Origin: Trichoplax adhaerens
Lineage: Eukaryota; Placozoa; Uniplacotomia; Trichoplacea; Trichoplacidae
Direction of reading: 5' to 3'
Length of the DNA: 64,000 nucleotides
NCBI RefSeq assembly: GCF_000150275.1
Contig: NW_002060956.1
Coordinates: 1,511,207-1,575,206 of the forward strand
Positions 26,570 through 39,032 of the stretch are shown here, piece after piece. Both the position numbers and the translations under genes were made by a program. Position 1 is the stretch's first letter. The number at the start of each line of letters is the position of its first letter. The notes below the pieces were generated by a model. It was not told the origin of the DNA and did no database searches. It was given only the letters and a program-made list of their open reading frames with translations.

Positions 26570-27195
26570 TCCACTGACGTATTGATATTTAAATTAATCT
26601 TTTAACTGTAGCAACAAGCAAAATTAAGGATAATCTAGCTTATTTTACGCGGGTTAAAAGGAAATCGATCAAATACATGAACTCATAAATGTATTGCTAT
26701 GTTCTATAGACAAAAATAACGTATTTTTCTTAATTTAAAATAGCCCACATCCTGCTTTTCAGGCAAATCAAAAATAGGCTTAGTACGGTTGTTATAAAAT
26801 CAGTAGGTGGCTGATTCTCAATAACTACATCGAAGGTAATTGTAGTAATTTATTAGCATATACTAACTTTGTACTAAAATCAAGATCAATATTCAACAGT
26901 AGGATAAATTACAACTACATTTAGATACCACTTTTCAACAAAATAGTTTTTATTTCTGCTATGCGCGTACGTAAAAATTATACTTAGTACAGCAATTTTT
27001 ATTTCATAAATGTATAGCTAAGGCCTAAAATCGTTTTAATATCATTAATTGCGGTCTAATTATGTGTACAATATGATAATTCTTGTTTATTGTAAGATTA
27101 GATACTTCGCTCTTTGTCAAAATTTATCTTAGATCCACAAGTGTGTAGCCATCTTTTATCGTTCTATATTTTATTAGATCAACTTGACTGCATTC
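26570..27195. repeat. Diverged tandem duplication, copy 1 (about 625 bp)
   Basis: Shares an ordered series of matches with the next 0.6 kb. Examples are ACATCGAAGGTAAT (26827), AATTTATTAG, and near the end GTAAGATTAGATACTTCGCTC (from about 27092) followed by TCTTAGATCCA and TAGCCATCTTT. No coding frame. Copy 1 has about 54 bases that copy 2 lacks. Confidence 0.75.
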
Positions 27196-27209
27196 TAAAT
27201 TTATGTACC

Positions 27210-27775
27210 ATCTACTATCGCATTAATATTGCTATTAATCTTTAAATTGTAGCTACGAGTAAAATATAGGACAAATCTAGCTAAATTTATGTAAATAAGA
27301 AACGAATTCAATTTATTAAGTGAGCTAATAAATGCGTTGCTGTTGTCTATGGACACAAATACACGTTGTTTATTTAATTTAAAATAAAGTATATCTTCTT
27401 TTCTGCTAAAATAAAATAAGCTTAATGGGATGATTTTAAATCATTACATGATTGATTCACTTGCTACATCGAAGGTAATGCTATTAATTTATTAGGATAT
27501 GCTAAATGCACACTTAAATTTGAGATCAATTTCAATATAGAATTAAGTATAAGTACTTAAGTTACCGCTTGCAACGAAATAGTATTTACTTCAATTATAT
27601 ATATAAACTATACGGTACTTATTTTCTTTCAAAACTGATATCTAATTATGTGTATAATACGATAGTTTTATTTGTTGTAAGATTAGATACTTCGCTCTTC
27701 ATCAATCTATCTTAGATCCAAAACTATATAGCCATCTTTCATCGTTCTATGTTTAACTAGATCAGCTTGACCACA
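27210..27775. repeat. Diverged tandem duplication, copy 2 (about 565 bp)
   Basis: Matches copy 1 at an offset of 639 bases in its middle and 585 bases near its end; the difference is a deletion of about 54 bases. The best-kept part is the last 120 bases around AGATTAGATACTTCGCTCTT. Non-coding on both strands as far as can be seen. Confidence 0.75.
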
Positions 27776-28728
27776 GTAGTATTGGAATGAAAAATAAAAT
27801 AAAATTTTCTATATTAAATTAAACAATTGAAGTCCAAACAAAATAAATTAGGGAAAAAACACCACTTTATTATAACTATAACAACAATCTTAGCAAAACT
27901 TCTATGAATAGCAAAATACGGCCGAACTACTGCCTCAACCAACCAAACTATCAATTAATGAGGTAACTCACAATCATCCTAGACTTTTCTCGTCTTCTCT
28001 AACTTCAACTGCTCTCAATTACCGAACTACGGCACCTTTAATATGGTACGCAAAGCAGTTGGTGGTGTTAGATTATTTAACTGTCATTCTAAAGTGCTCC
28101 AAATTAAACTAGCAATCAAATACACATGATAAGATAAATTATACCCTAGATTCTCGACTACTACTAAATTAATACTAAGTATAGTTTAGCTTAAAACTCT
28201 ATATTTCTACAGTATACGCTAAGACAAAATAACAATCCCAGATCGAATGTTTTGGGTTCATACTGTATCAAATTACAGAGTAACATTAACTTCTACTGTA
28301 GTAAATGATCAAAATTAGCACACATATATTCTATTAACTAAATATATCGCTTGAATTACAAAATCATAATATCTGATTCTTAATAAAAATTATGCTACGG
28401 ATTATCTTAACTTCTAACCCGAATAAAGCAGTCGGGTTTACAATATACTAAGATACTAAGTAAAATCTACCATTATAATCAACCAAATAAGCCATATTTT
28501 TTGAAGCTAGAATACTTATCAAGATACAAAAACAAAGCTAGAATAATTACAATACAAGAACTTGGGGGAAAATTCTAAGAATTAACCTTCATTACACCAG
28601 TGTCTAAATTGACGGATTGATGTTACTAAATCGTTTAGAAATGCTAGCTGGATTTACATAACCGTTACTTGTTCGATTTAGAAAAAATTTTTTGAGAATT
28701 TATCTAAAATTGATCAACTTGCAGAGTT
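27776..28728. other. Intergenic, downstream of PLA2 gene 1
   Basis: AT-rich and somewhat low in G on the plus strand at 27830-28300, like 25850-26420. No exon supported. Confidence 0.5.
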
Positions 28729-29388
28729 TTAGCAAAAGAATTTGTATAACTCTGAAACATGTTCACAATTATAAGGAGCTTTCTCCAGGCAAAGAACGAG
28801 AGCTTTATCGCATTCACAGTTGGCTTGATCGCAAGTATCAAAGGAGGACTCTATTTGATCATAAAGAAATGATGATTTTACGAAAATATTAATCAAGGCT
28901 GTAGTACAGCATCTAGGTATAGCAATGGATTCATAGCTGGCCGGCGTTATATAATTTTAATAATTGTCTAGTTAAGAAAGTATTTAATTGAATAGAAAAC
29001 GACTCAAGGTGCAGAATAAAAGTTATAAAGATTTAGTTAAAAATTTAATTTAATCCTAACACTTACTGCAAATAATTTCATTTTTCTGAACTTCCCACGA
29101 ATAGAAGTTAAATTTTCCCTCGTATAAACCCTTACAATTTGTTTTTTGGTAGCATTTATCGTGATTCATACAACAGATATCAGTTTTATCAACAGTATGA
29201 TTACCTCTGGAACCCCAACCACAATAATTGCCGTATCCATAATAAGCTGCAGGATTACGGTTGATATTTCTCGACTTCATCATGTAATATAAGTTGAAAA
29301 GGTTTTTTCTATGCGTTTTGGTTTGCATTGGCATTCGACAATCAATGTTATAAGAAGGATAGCAACAGTCTTGGTAATCATCATTCAA
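28729..29388 (-). CDS. Secreted-type phospholipase A2, gene 1 (no visible signal peptide)
   Basis: Two exons, 29388-29067 and 28850-28729, joined by a 216-bp GT-AG intron in phase 1, give 147 residues. PLA2 enzymes hydrolyse the sn-2 ester of phospholipids in a calcium-dependent way. The calcium-loop region YGNYCGWGS is present, then the catalytic CCxxHDxCY block (His 76, Asp 77). In exon 2, CECDK supplies the second catalytic Asp (122), followed by PYN and a C-terminal Cys. The Cys pattern is that of the group I/II fold. Odd: the 30-odd residues before the domain are polar, include CC and a further Cys, and show no hydrophobic signal sequence; an in-frame TGA sits just before the ATG. A signal-peptide exon may lie farther upstream, the copy may be mis-started, or it may be degenerating. 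First of a minus-strand PLA2 cluster with genes 2 and 3. Confidence 0.88.
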
Positions 29389-30076
29389 TATCCTGCGCAG
29401 ATTTATTTTGACAAAGTTAATCGAAGCACCTTTTACAACGTCTAGTAGCTAATAATAAACGATATTGATAAATCTCAGACTTAATGGATTAAACCTAAAT
29501 GGAGTCAATTTTAGTAGAGTTTATTGTGATAGAATAAAAGTAGAAATGATAATGCATAAAATTTGCCACGTCATCAGCTTGCATTCAGCTTTCCGTAGCC
29601 TACCTTAAGACATACCGCTGAGATATATATAGTAAAGGACTAAGAGTAGAGTCCTTTATAGCGTTTAGTATGTAACTAGTATTATTTTACGATAGAAAAT
29701 ACCTAGAAAGTGATAGTGTCTTTAAGTTTTACCCTACCAAATCATCATGTCGCCATCTTTTCTTCTTCATTATTTTACAAGGCATTATATAGATTACTAT
29801 AGAAGTAGCCATAGAGCAATTGCCTAATCTAAAGAAAGAGCGTTTGATCGTCAATTCAAATTGTAAATGAATTTGACTTAGTAACAAAACCCTATCCTTA
29901 GAGAAAGGGGATTTATACCATGACGATAAAGTACTGTAATGCAGTCTACAGTATAATCGTACAGTTACCGTACAATCTGCGCTAAAACATCAACTGTCAA
30001 TACTCAGCGATACTAATGTCAGAAAAGTAGTCGTGATAGTCATATCAAATTTTTTGATTAGCGAAATAGCGATTAC
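29389..30076. other. Spacer upstream of PLA2 gene 1
   Basis: Searched for a missing signal-peptide exon of PLA2 gene 1; none with a convincing hydrophobic leader and splice donor was found. No other feature. Confidence 0.4.
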
Positions 30077-30990
30077 TGTAATCTTTATAAAATCCGGATT
30101 TTTTTCGGATTGGGATTCCGGAACCGGCCGGATTTATGTCCGATATAATTTTCCTGTTTTAATTTTTGGATTTTAGTTATGAAAAATATCGTAATAGTTG
30201 ATTTTTGAAATTTGAACTTTTTGTTATCAATTTGAAACTTTGGAATTTTATGACGTGACTTGAAAGTCACATTAGGAAAGTTAGTTTGGAAAATAGAAAA
30301 TAAGATGGAAATTGGCAGAGGTTGTATTGGTTGTTAAGTAGTTAGACTGTTGTTTTTATGACTAAATCTTGATGTTTAAAGGATAATTTTTAGACCTTTA
30401 TAGTGTATTAATGATAGAAATTATGTTAGAAGTGAAGTTTGATGTATTTTATAGTTAACTTGTTGGTTTTATGGTATTTTGTAAGGGAATCGTAGGGTAA
30501 ATTGTGTCTGAACTTTGAATGATTTTTATTTTCTTAAATGGGTGTAAATGGTGCAAAGTAGTTTTCTAAAACGGATCTTGAGAGCGATTGGTTAGCAAAG
30601 GTTTAGTTTTAAACACCTCTGACGGCTCTACGAAGCCTATAAATGATAGTGCAATTAGAAAATTTAGGGGAGAGAGTAGAAGAAGGTTTTATTTGAAGAA
30701 CTTGTTGAATTTAAAAGGCCTTCGGAGTCGAATTATCGTAAGTTAAAACGTTCTTCTTTTTGAAAGGTTGTTTGGTCGTTGACAGTTTTTAAGTCTGTCA
30801 CTTATTTTATTAATACTTAAAGTTAAGTATTTGTAAGGTTGTTCAGTTTATACTTCTCTCCATTTTTTTTAATAAATTATTGTTCGGTTATTTCCCCAAA
30901 TTTTATTTGGTGTCAAAGTTTCGTTAAGTCGACCGGAGTGCAACGAAAGTAGAATCAAAGTTTGTTAAAGTTTTGTAGCTTGATCTCTAC
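30077..30990 (+). mobile_element. LTR-like segment (solo or truncated LTR retroelement), tentative
   Basis: A T/G-rich, strand-biased block that differs sharply from its flanks. It has promoter-like and terminator-like parts in LTR order: CTATAAAT at 30637-30644 after a GC-richer run, then AATAAA at 30871-30876. Next comes TGGTGTCAAAGTTTCG from 30908, which starts with TGG as a tRNA primer-binding site would. No gag or pol frame follows, and no matching second LTR or target-site duplication could be placed. The ends are approximate. It could instead be another transcribed non-coding element. Confidence 0.35.
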
Positions 30991-33900
30991 ACTTTTCATT
31001 TCATTACATATAGATAACTATGGCTTATAATATTCTTTTAAGCAATTTTATGATTTCTTATTTTATTTATGCTTTACGTCTAAGAAAAGCTTAATGGTGT
31101 AGAAATAGTTGCATGATTAGAAACAACTAAATTACTAATGAACTATAGTAGTAGTCAATTGCTCATGTTAGCTGAGATTCGTATGGATAGAACTATCCAT
31201 TTGGAAGCAATCAAATTTGATATTTTCTAATATTCAACTGATAGTTTATCACAATATTAATAGTAAAGACGAGTACTATACTTATATTTTGTAGTATAAT
31301 GAAATACGCATAGTTTCTGAAACTTATTTCCTTTTCTGTAATTAATAAATTGTTAAGAAAGTTTTCAAAGTTTCGACTACAATCTTTCGTTTTTAAGACG
31401 GAGGAGATTAACTGGAGATGGTTAAAAATTCAATAGAGTTAAAACGTGTAGTTATTAAAATCTTCCGTTTGCCTTAATGAATGAGTATGTCACCTTTAGA
31501 TGAGGAAATAAACTATCTACTTCCAAGTAGAATTTAAGACTATATCGTATCGCTTCAATTCAATTGTTTAGTTGCAAAAGTTCAGGAGCAAGATATTATT
31601 AGGCCGTAAAGAGTAGAAGTTTATTAGTATAACAATGAAATATTAGAATATTTTCCTAACTGATATTTGAGCTACGCGTATAAGCGTATATAAATACTTT
31701 GAAATAGATACCGAGTCCTTTAATAAACATTCATGCAATAAGCGATGTTACATTTTAGATTTCAGATATTAGTATTTATAAACAGATTATATTTAAAGGA
31801 TTCATTTTCTAGTATATCAAAACCTAAGATTTACTTTCAGAATGGACAGAGTTTAAAAGGGAAGGTAATTTTCTTCTTGAATTAAATCACTTATAATGTT
31901 CTCTCAAGAAAGAACAAGTTATTTCAAATTTTTATGTACTCGATTATATATACTGTGACAGAGCTCGCTCCGAAATGAATAATATTTTGATCTAATATAT
32001 GTAATAATGTTATTATGGAGGTTGCCGATCTCGACAACAACCTAGTTGCTAATTGAGTTTTGTTATCTATTATCGTAATAATATACAGCGTGGATATGGT
32101 GTTAGTAATTAAAATGTCAAGCTGTGAAGATTAATTATGTTAGTTAATAAGGTGCTAATTAATAATATCCATTAGTGGCAAGTATTAAGTAACACTCGTT
32201 ATGGTCGGATCTATAGTAAGCCTGTATTGCACATTATATAATTTAATGTGAAAGATTAGCACCGGGATTATTTGTGGGACACATGAAACTGTATATAAGC
32301 TTGATTATTACTAATTAATCTCAGTTCCACTGAGGCTAACGTAGAGTACACTAGTACAAACGTAAACGGGCTAGTAATAAAGATATTTATTAACCTAAAC
32401 CTATCGTTTGACTCGACTACTATAGTGTAGGAATAACTTAGTTTTCCCTTACTGAGGACCTCCGGAGTTAGTCGGAGAACCATAAGAGTAGATAGACTAG
32501 TTTAGGTACGTTCACGAAAGCTGTTTTGTGACAATACTTATTAATATTAGAGGGTCTCTTAAAGCTCTTTTCTTCTGTCGATTACAATCAATCGTTTTAC
32601 TAAACCTTCGCTATTAATATCGTACCAAAATTTCACCTTTTATAATTATTCATATTTACTACAAAATAGTAAGAGCTGGCAACCAGAAATACACTATGTA
32701 ATTCCTCAACCTAGGGTGATTTATACAATCAATTTTGTTACATAATTTGAAATAGTGGAGCGGTTTGTCTAGGACTTACCATGCTGGCCAGATAGCAAAA
32801 TTAGATATATTAACTTGTCAAATCTTAGACGCGCCCACAATTTAAAGGATTTTGCATCAAAGTTTGTAGTGATGCTTCCCATATTTGATTATAATCATAA
32901 CTGTGTTTGATATATTTAGGCTTTTAAGCGTAGATATTTTGGTGATATCAATATTAGATGATTGCTAACTACTATATTAGAAATTATCGATGACTAATAT
33001 TAGCCAGTTGACTGATTACGGCACAAGATTGATGTGACTAAAAACGCTGTAATTGTGAAAGTACCCAACACTGAAAGGTACTGGATATTAAAGCATAAAT
33101 TCTTCATCCTTTGCAATAGTTATAATCAGCGTTTAAAAAGAATGCCGGAGCTTAGCATATTTCGATACTAGAAATGAACTAGCGTTGATTCAGCCATTTT
33201 GTAACGTATTTACTTCCGTTTAGATACTATTAGCGCTGTATTTTCAGCTGCTTAAATGAAACACTTATGAATAAAATTGAATTCTTATTGACCAAACTAC
33301 CCAAGGATTAAAGCAATAAATTGATATATTTAGAAAGACAGCGATAATGAAAGGCCATATTTAGCTAGCTGCTATTTCATTAACTTAATTTGTATCGACC
33401 AAATTATCCAAGTATTGAATCAATAAAACGAACATATCGAACAAACTGCTGTTTCACTGATAAGTCCATATCTCACTGTCTCACTGATGTTTCAGTAAGA
33501 AATTACTTTTATCCCGAATTTCCATAAAATGTTGAATGTTTCTAGATACAAAAGACATCATACGAATTTATCTACTTGCGATGGAAGAACACAGTATAAT
33601 AAAGTTATTTATCGTTTTGAAACCACACCGCATTAAAAGATACCCTGTCAAGATGTTTTAGTATCGTGAATTTTACACATGGATGCATAAGGCTAAAGAA
33701 GAGGTATTGCACTATTAGATACCAAAATACTACTTAGAGTCTGCAAGTGATTACATTCTTGATCATTTTGAAGATGGACATTTATATATATGCGTGCTAT
33801 GCTGTATTTACGATTTGTGAGACACCAGTCAATTTATGTTCATAGTAAATTTTCGCGTATTATTTTCATAAAATACTAGTACAAACTCACGTCGCTTTGC

Positions 33901-35657
33901 TGACGGTTTACGATAATGTACTTATTTGTTCATAATTAACAAATAGTATTACCATTCGACATTATATCTATCCCAGTAATAGCCAGGCACTACTATATTC
34001 ACAGCTATGCTTGTAGAATACTACTTTTCAATAATGCATAGACGGATGAATTGCTATGAAATGCTATATTAAGATTAGTTAATGGTCCAAAGTACATTAA
34101 TGTACGGTGATGGACATACCAAGTTAAGATTAGTAGGTACTGTAAGATATCGACAGTGCGGTATAATGTCCTTTGTACTGTGATCAATTCTATACCAGTC
34201 ATTATAATGGGTCTAAGGATCGCTTGCTCTGTCGATAACAACCGTTATAAGAAAATGTAACAATCAAAATGGCTGTGTAGAAAACTCTATAAAGATTCTA
34301 TGTTTATTCAATTTTCATCAGAGTATTACATCAAATCAAAATTTTCAGGCGCAGTGGCCACCCTTAGCGATATAATGAATAATATTTTAAAAATCAGTAC
34401 TCTGCAGAAATTACTACATTAGAGCTATTCGTTTTACTTGAAGAAATCTTGAAGTAAAAAGTACTGTAAGAATCTTATACTGACCTATTGAAATGAATCC
34501 ATAATCACAGTCATCTAACAGTAGTATAAATACCCCCGCGCTGCTCGTTAAGGGTGGGTGGATGGGATTTTTGGTGAAAATAGAGCTAAATCGTTTGATT
34601 TCAGTTTTTAGAATTGTTAGTCAAATTGAGATTTAAAAAAAGACAATTATCTTTTTATTAGGAATGTTTTAACACAAAAATAATAACCACAATATAATCT
34701 AGTTATTAGAAACCGCTCAACTGCTTACAAAGCTAGTGATTAAACGGAATCAAATTCGGTAGCGGTCATTGAGACTGATGTAAAATTACTGTAATGAGTG
34801 ATTATATATATAAAGTATCACAAGACTAAATAATGTATTGCAAATGACTAACAAATATAAAATTTATTGATATATTTTAGAAAAGGAAATATCTTAATCT
34901 GGGCACTTTCATAGAAAAGGATGTCTGCACCTCCTAGGACTAAAATAAATATGAATGTACTTAATTAAGAGCAAAGTATTGTGTCCCTTTACGAATAATT
35001 TTCAGTATCAGTGTGTAAATTATGGAAATAAAAATTAAGGACTTTCATATTTTTATACATATGTTAAACGTGTTTGATACTGTAAATGAGCTCAAATATG
35101 CTTTATTTTGCACAAAAAAAAACTCATTTAATTTTGTGATAAAATTTGTGCTGATGTACTCAGTCAGTTTCTGCCACAAATTAAATATTTGGACAAGATA
35201 TATTTTTAAGACTATGGAATTTTTCAAAAACTAATGATAACCAGGAACTGACTTTATCATAGAGTAAGTTTTGTTGGATATAGATATAGTAAGATTACAT
35301 AAATCATGCAAGCTAATTTTACGATAATATGGTTAGTTTACTCAGTAACTGCCTATAAACTATATTTATTAGTAGACTATCTATCTGCACCCGTTGGTGA
35401 CAAACGAAAAGCTACTTCTTTCCGACTTATGATTATTAAATCTATTTACAGTAGGTTATAAAATTAAATACACCACAGGTTTCGTAGCGTAAAATTTTAA
35501 ATACCGAATGTCCTTCTCCTCCCATAATAAACAGTAGGAGCTCGCTAGTAACTGCTATTATAGATATCTTGATTTATGTAAACTATTACCGGTATTTGTT
35601 ATAGACAGTTAAAATAACTTCCTGCTAGTCTTAATTCAAAATTTATCAACTTACAAA
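30991..35657. other. Intergenic within PLA2 cluster
   Basis: About 4.7 kb of AT-rich sequence between PLA2 genes 1 and 2. I looked for relic PLA2 exons by their signature (the CECD and HDxCY blocks on the minus strand) and saw none. A GC-rich phrase near 34533-34565 (ACCCCCGCGC... GGGTGGGTGGATGGG) stands out but has no assigned role. Confidence 0.5.
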
Positions 35658-36305
35658 TTACTTGCAAAAATAGTAATAAATCCCTGAAGCATGATTACAA
35701 TTATAAGGAGTATTCTTAAAGCAAAGAGTAGCGGTTTTATCGCATTCACAGTTAGCTCGATCACAAGTACCCACGGAATCCTCTGTTACATTATAGAAAA
35801 AGATAATGGTATTAACGGAAGAGAAGACAAGTCTACGATATAATTGATTTTATAGCTTGTGTAGTTTAATTTCAAGCGTGGTCTAGTTAAGAAGATACTT
35901 TCGTTATAACTTGATTGACTAGGAAGCAATTCAAGGTAAAGAATGAAAGTCATAAAGATTCGAGAAAAATTGACTTTTACGTACATATTACTTACTACAA
36001 ACTATTTCGCCGTTATCGTTTTGATCCCAAGAGTAGTGGTTTACCACTGCCCACTGCGAACCTGTACAGCCTGTTTTTTCGTAACATTTATCATGATTTT
36101 TGCAACAAGTATCTAGTTCATCGACAGGATCAGGATTACTTCCGTAAGGACCAAGACCACACCAGTTACCGTATCCAATAAAAGCAATAGGATTACGATC
36201 GATAAATGTGTATAGCATCGAGCCAAAGTTGAAAGCGCTTTTATCAATACGTTTACTTTCACTCAGTACTACAAATGTTGTAATTAAAATAGCAAGAATC
36301 TTCAT
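35658..36305 (-). CDS. Secreted phospholipase A2, gene 2
   Basis: Exons 36305-35996 and 35782-35658 with a 213-bp GT-AG intron in phase 1 give 144 residues. The N-terminus [17 protein letters not shown] is a clear signal peptide cleaved near residue 17. Then come the calcium-loop region [12 protein letters not shown] (45-56), the catalytic CCKNHDKCY (67-75; His 71, Asp 72), [10 protein letters not shown] with the second catalytic Asp 118, PYN (129-131) and the end FCK. The loop lacks the usual GG after CGxG; Pro-Tyr stands there instead, as in gene 3, so calcium binding may differ from the textbook site. Its intron still resembles that of gene 1 (shared phrases GTCTAGTTAAGAA and TATAAAGAT or near-matches on the plus strand), so the two arose by a fairly recent tandem duplication. 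Confidence 0.94.
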
Positions 36306-36364
36306 GATTGTAATGTAATCTTTCTGATCAGATATATGTTGCGATAGTTATTAATTAACGAACT

Positions 36365-36371
36365 CCTTATA
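36365..36371 (-). promoter_or_regulatory. TATA-like element upstream of PLA2 gene 2
   Basis: On the minus strand GATATAAGG lies about 65 bases before the start codon of PLA2 gene 2. Position and sequence suit a TATA box, but AT-rich DNA gives chance matches easily. Confidence 0.4.
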
Positions 36372-39032
36372 TCATCTGAATACCGATAGTGACAATGTAA
36401 ATTGACGTGAGATTGAACGGACTTATAGTTAGTTGTAGTTAATTATAACAAATATTATCACGATATAGTTGATTTACAAGTACAGCTTATATAATTTATA
36501 TGACTCAACGCGGTCAAAAAGTTGTCAGTATCAGTATTTTCTCATCAATTTAAGCCTTTAGTATACTAAATTTAGTTATTAATTCGGTCATAGCCCAATC
36601 AAGATCCTGCTGTTGTAGATAAGCCTGCAGGCTACGGGTAATTATAATTAACATTATTGTTAGTGTTTATTGTTTCTAGAGCTTTTTGAATCAAGAGAAA
36701 ATAGCAGAGATAAATAATACGATTATTACTAGTTCGATGGCTTACTAACTATACTATTAAAGTGATTTTATTGGCAGTAATTAATGTATAGAAGGGATTA
36801 CCAGTATCTGTTAATACAGGAAATAATCAGATTTCATTAATGTTTTCTAATGTTGAATCGGTCTATTCCTTAACAGTCTTTAATCCACTAATTTACTGAT
36901 CGCAGAGACGAGAAATATACTTTGCTTCTACGCTTTCGTAAAATAGTCGCTTGAACTCATTTCGCTACTATAAGTAATCAATTGTTATAATATAAGAAAT
37001 TATAGCTTGTGTATTGTACTAAGAATTCTTGTCTTAAAGGTTAAGAATAGCTTGAGGTCAATAAAATCCGGCGGGAATTAATCGAGAAAAGAGACTAAAC
37101 TGTCTTTGTTCGTCTTAATGAATGATACTATCGTATGAGACAAAGTACAGTATAATCTCTATTTACTGTAGTTTTATCGTTTTTCTTGCGGCAGATACCG
37201 TGTATAGTAGTAATTAATAATAACCAGACATGTACTGCAGATCCTTCAATATCCTCAATTTATTTAGTTAAAGTTAAAAGTTACCGACTAAAAAGATCGA
37301 GTCTAATCATTAACTCTACACTAGCTCTGTCTCTAACTTAGCTTGTACAGCCTTAAATGATGCCAATTTTATGCATTCATATTCTAGTATAGATTACTAA
37401 TTTAAGACACTATATAAAGAACTACAGTATATATGTAAATCATGACAATTAATACTAAGGTTAGTCATTACTTCAGAAATAATACCATACATGAACATAA
37501 CCCGTGTAAGACTCACTAATATGTAAATTTTAATATTAATATTGTGGCAGAGTAACGATCTCAACTGATATTTAATAACTATAAATTAAGGAGGCAAAGA
37601 ATGTTATTACAGTATTTACACTCGCGATATACGTCTGTATCTATCGTAATTTCTCTCGTTTTAGGCTTGATTGGTTATTATAAGTTGATTGTATCGATAT
37701 TCTAAAGTTAAAACTATTTTAGCTATGAATAATGGAGCAAGTAATCTTAATTTTAAAGCATATCTAAACCATATAATTCAAGTCTAGGAGTAGAACGAGC
37801 CTTACTATAAAAAAGTTTAATTATAGTAATGTTACTTAACACACCAGAACATTCGATAAATTTTAAAATTTTCGTTATACTTTACTGTAGCCTAAGCACT
37901 AAAATTCGAATAAAATCGACAGTGAACTGCGAGAATAGTACATGAAGAGGAAAGAGAGACTGATGATAAAAAGATACAGGCAACTTTTCAAGAGAATATA
38001 AACGAGCATTTTTATCACGATGAAACAAGTGTTGATTAAAGATAGTGACGATACTAAAGTATTATTAGAGGGTTTAATTACTTAACCCTAATTAAGGTTT
38101 CTGTATTATTTAGCGACCAGTAAGATTACTAAATTACGCTTGCATAGACATTGATGTATTATTCTATATTGGCAATTATTACGTTATATTGATCGGTAAT
38201 ATCATTAGTAATGTAAATATTGATGTTTTGCAATACTAATGATTGACTGCTTTTTAACAATATTGTAAGATACGAAGTCATGCATTTTCGTTGCATTTCA
38301 AATAGCTGAGTTATTATTAGAGAATAAATGTCTTGTAGCTGAATAGTATATAACATATATATATATATACGGTAGCTCTCTAAATGAAATTGTAATGATA
38401 TGTTGATTTCGAAATCTATTTACTTAACGATCGAGGAATGCAGACTTACTTAATTGGATTAATGTAATTCAAATAGTGTCAAGATGGATCCATTGATAAG
38501 TTATCGAATGGAAAATACAGAAGTAGAAAGCGCTTATCATGAACATGGAAGACGCAGTTTAAGAGCCTTTTACTCAGATTCCTTTTATTTTTCTAATTGC
38601 TAAATGACAGTTCAGAATTGAGCTACTGATACAATCAGAACTACAAATTTTTACCTATTTTGAGGAGTAGTTTATTTTTAGGTGTAAAAAGTGATAATTC
38701 ATGTCTAACAATGTATAAAATATTTGCTAATTGTTCAATAAAGGAGTACTATAACCCAGTTTTACAATTATAAGATCATGATTATCCGATATATTTCTGT
38801 TTAGGTGTATGGATTGCCTTGATATTAGGAAATGATTTCGCTTCTTTCTCTCTAAAATAGAAGAGTAATCGTAAGGATGTACGTAGAACTGTTATAAGCT
38901 AGTGTAGATTTTATTTCTATCCTTAAAATAATTATAAATGTTGCTTCATTAATCAAAATGATTATTGGATAATTGAAAACTATATTAGATTAAATTATAT
39001 GAAATTTAAGCTAAACTAGATCCTTACAGAGC
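36372..39032. other. Intergenic within PLA2 cluster
   Basis: No supported exon. Contains a short alternating TA run near 38355-38370. Frames such as 38159-38356 (minus) look like chance. Confidence 0.5.

Noticed and set aside
28692..28892. 66-codon plus-strand frame
   Set aside because: It is the antisense shadow of PLA2 gene 1 exon 2.
32268..32483. 71-codon minus-strand frame
   Set aside because: No homology, no signal peptide and no splice partner.
35022..35234. Overlapping open frames on both strands
   Set aside because: Low-complexity AT-rich sequence gives chance frames on both strands; no coding features.
35915..36181. 88-codon plus-strand frame
   Set aside because: It overlaps PLA2 gene 2 exon 1 and its intron in antisense.
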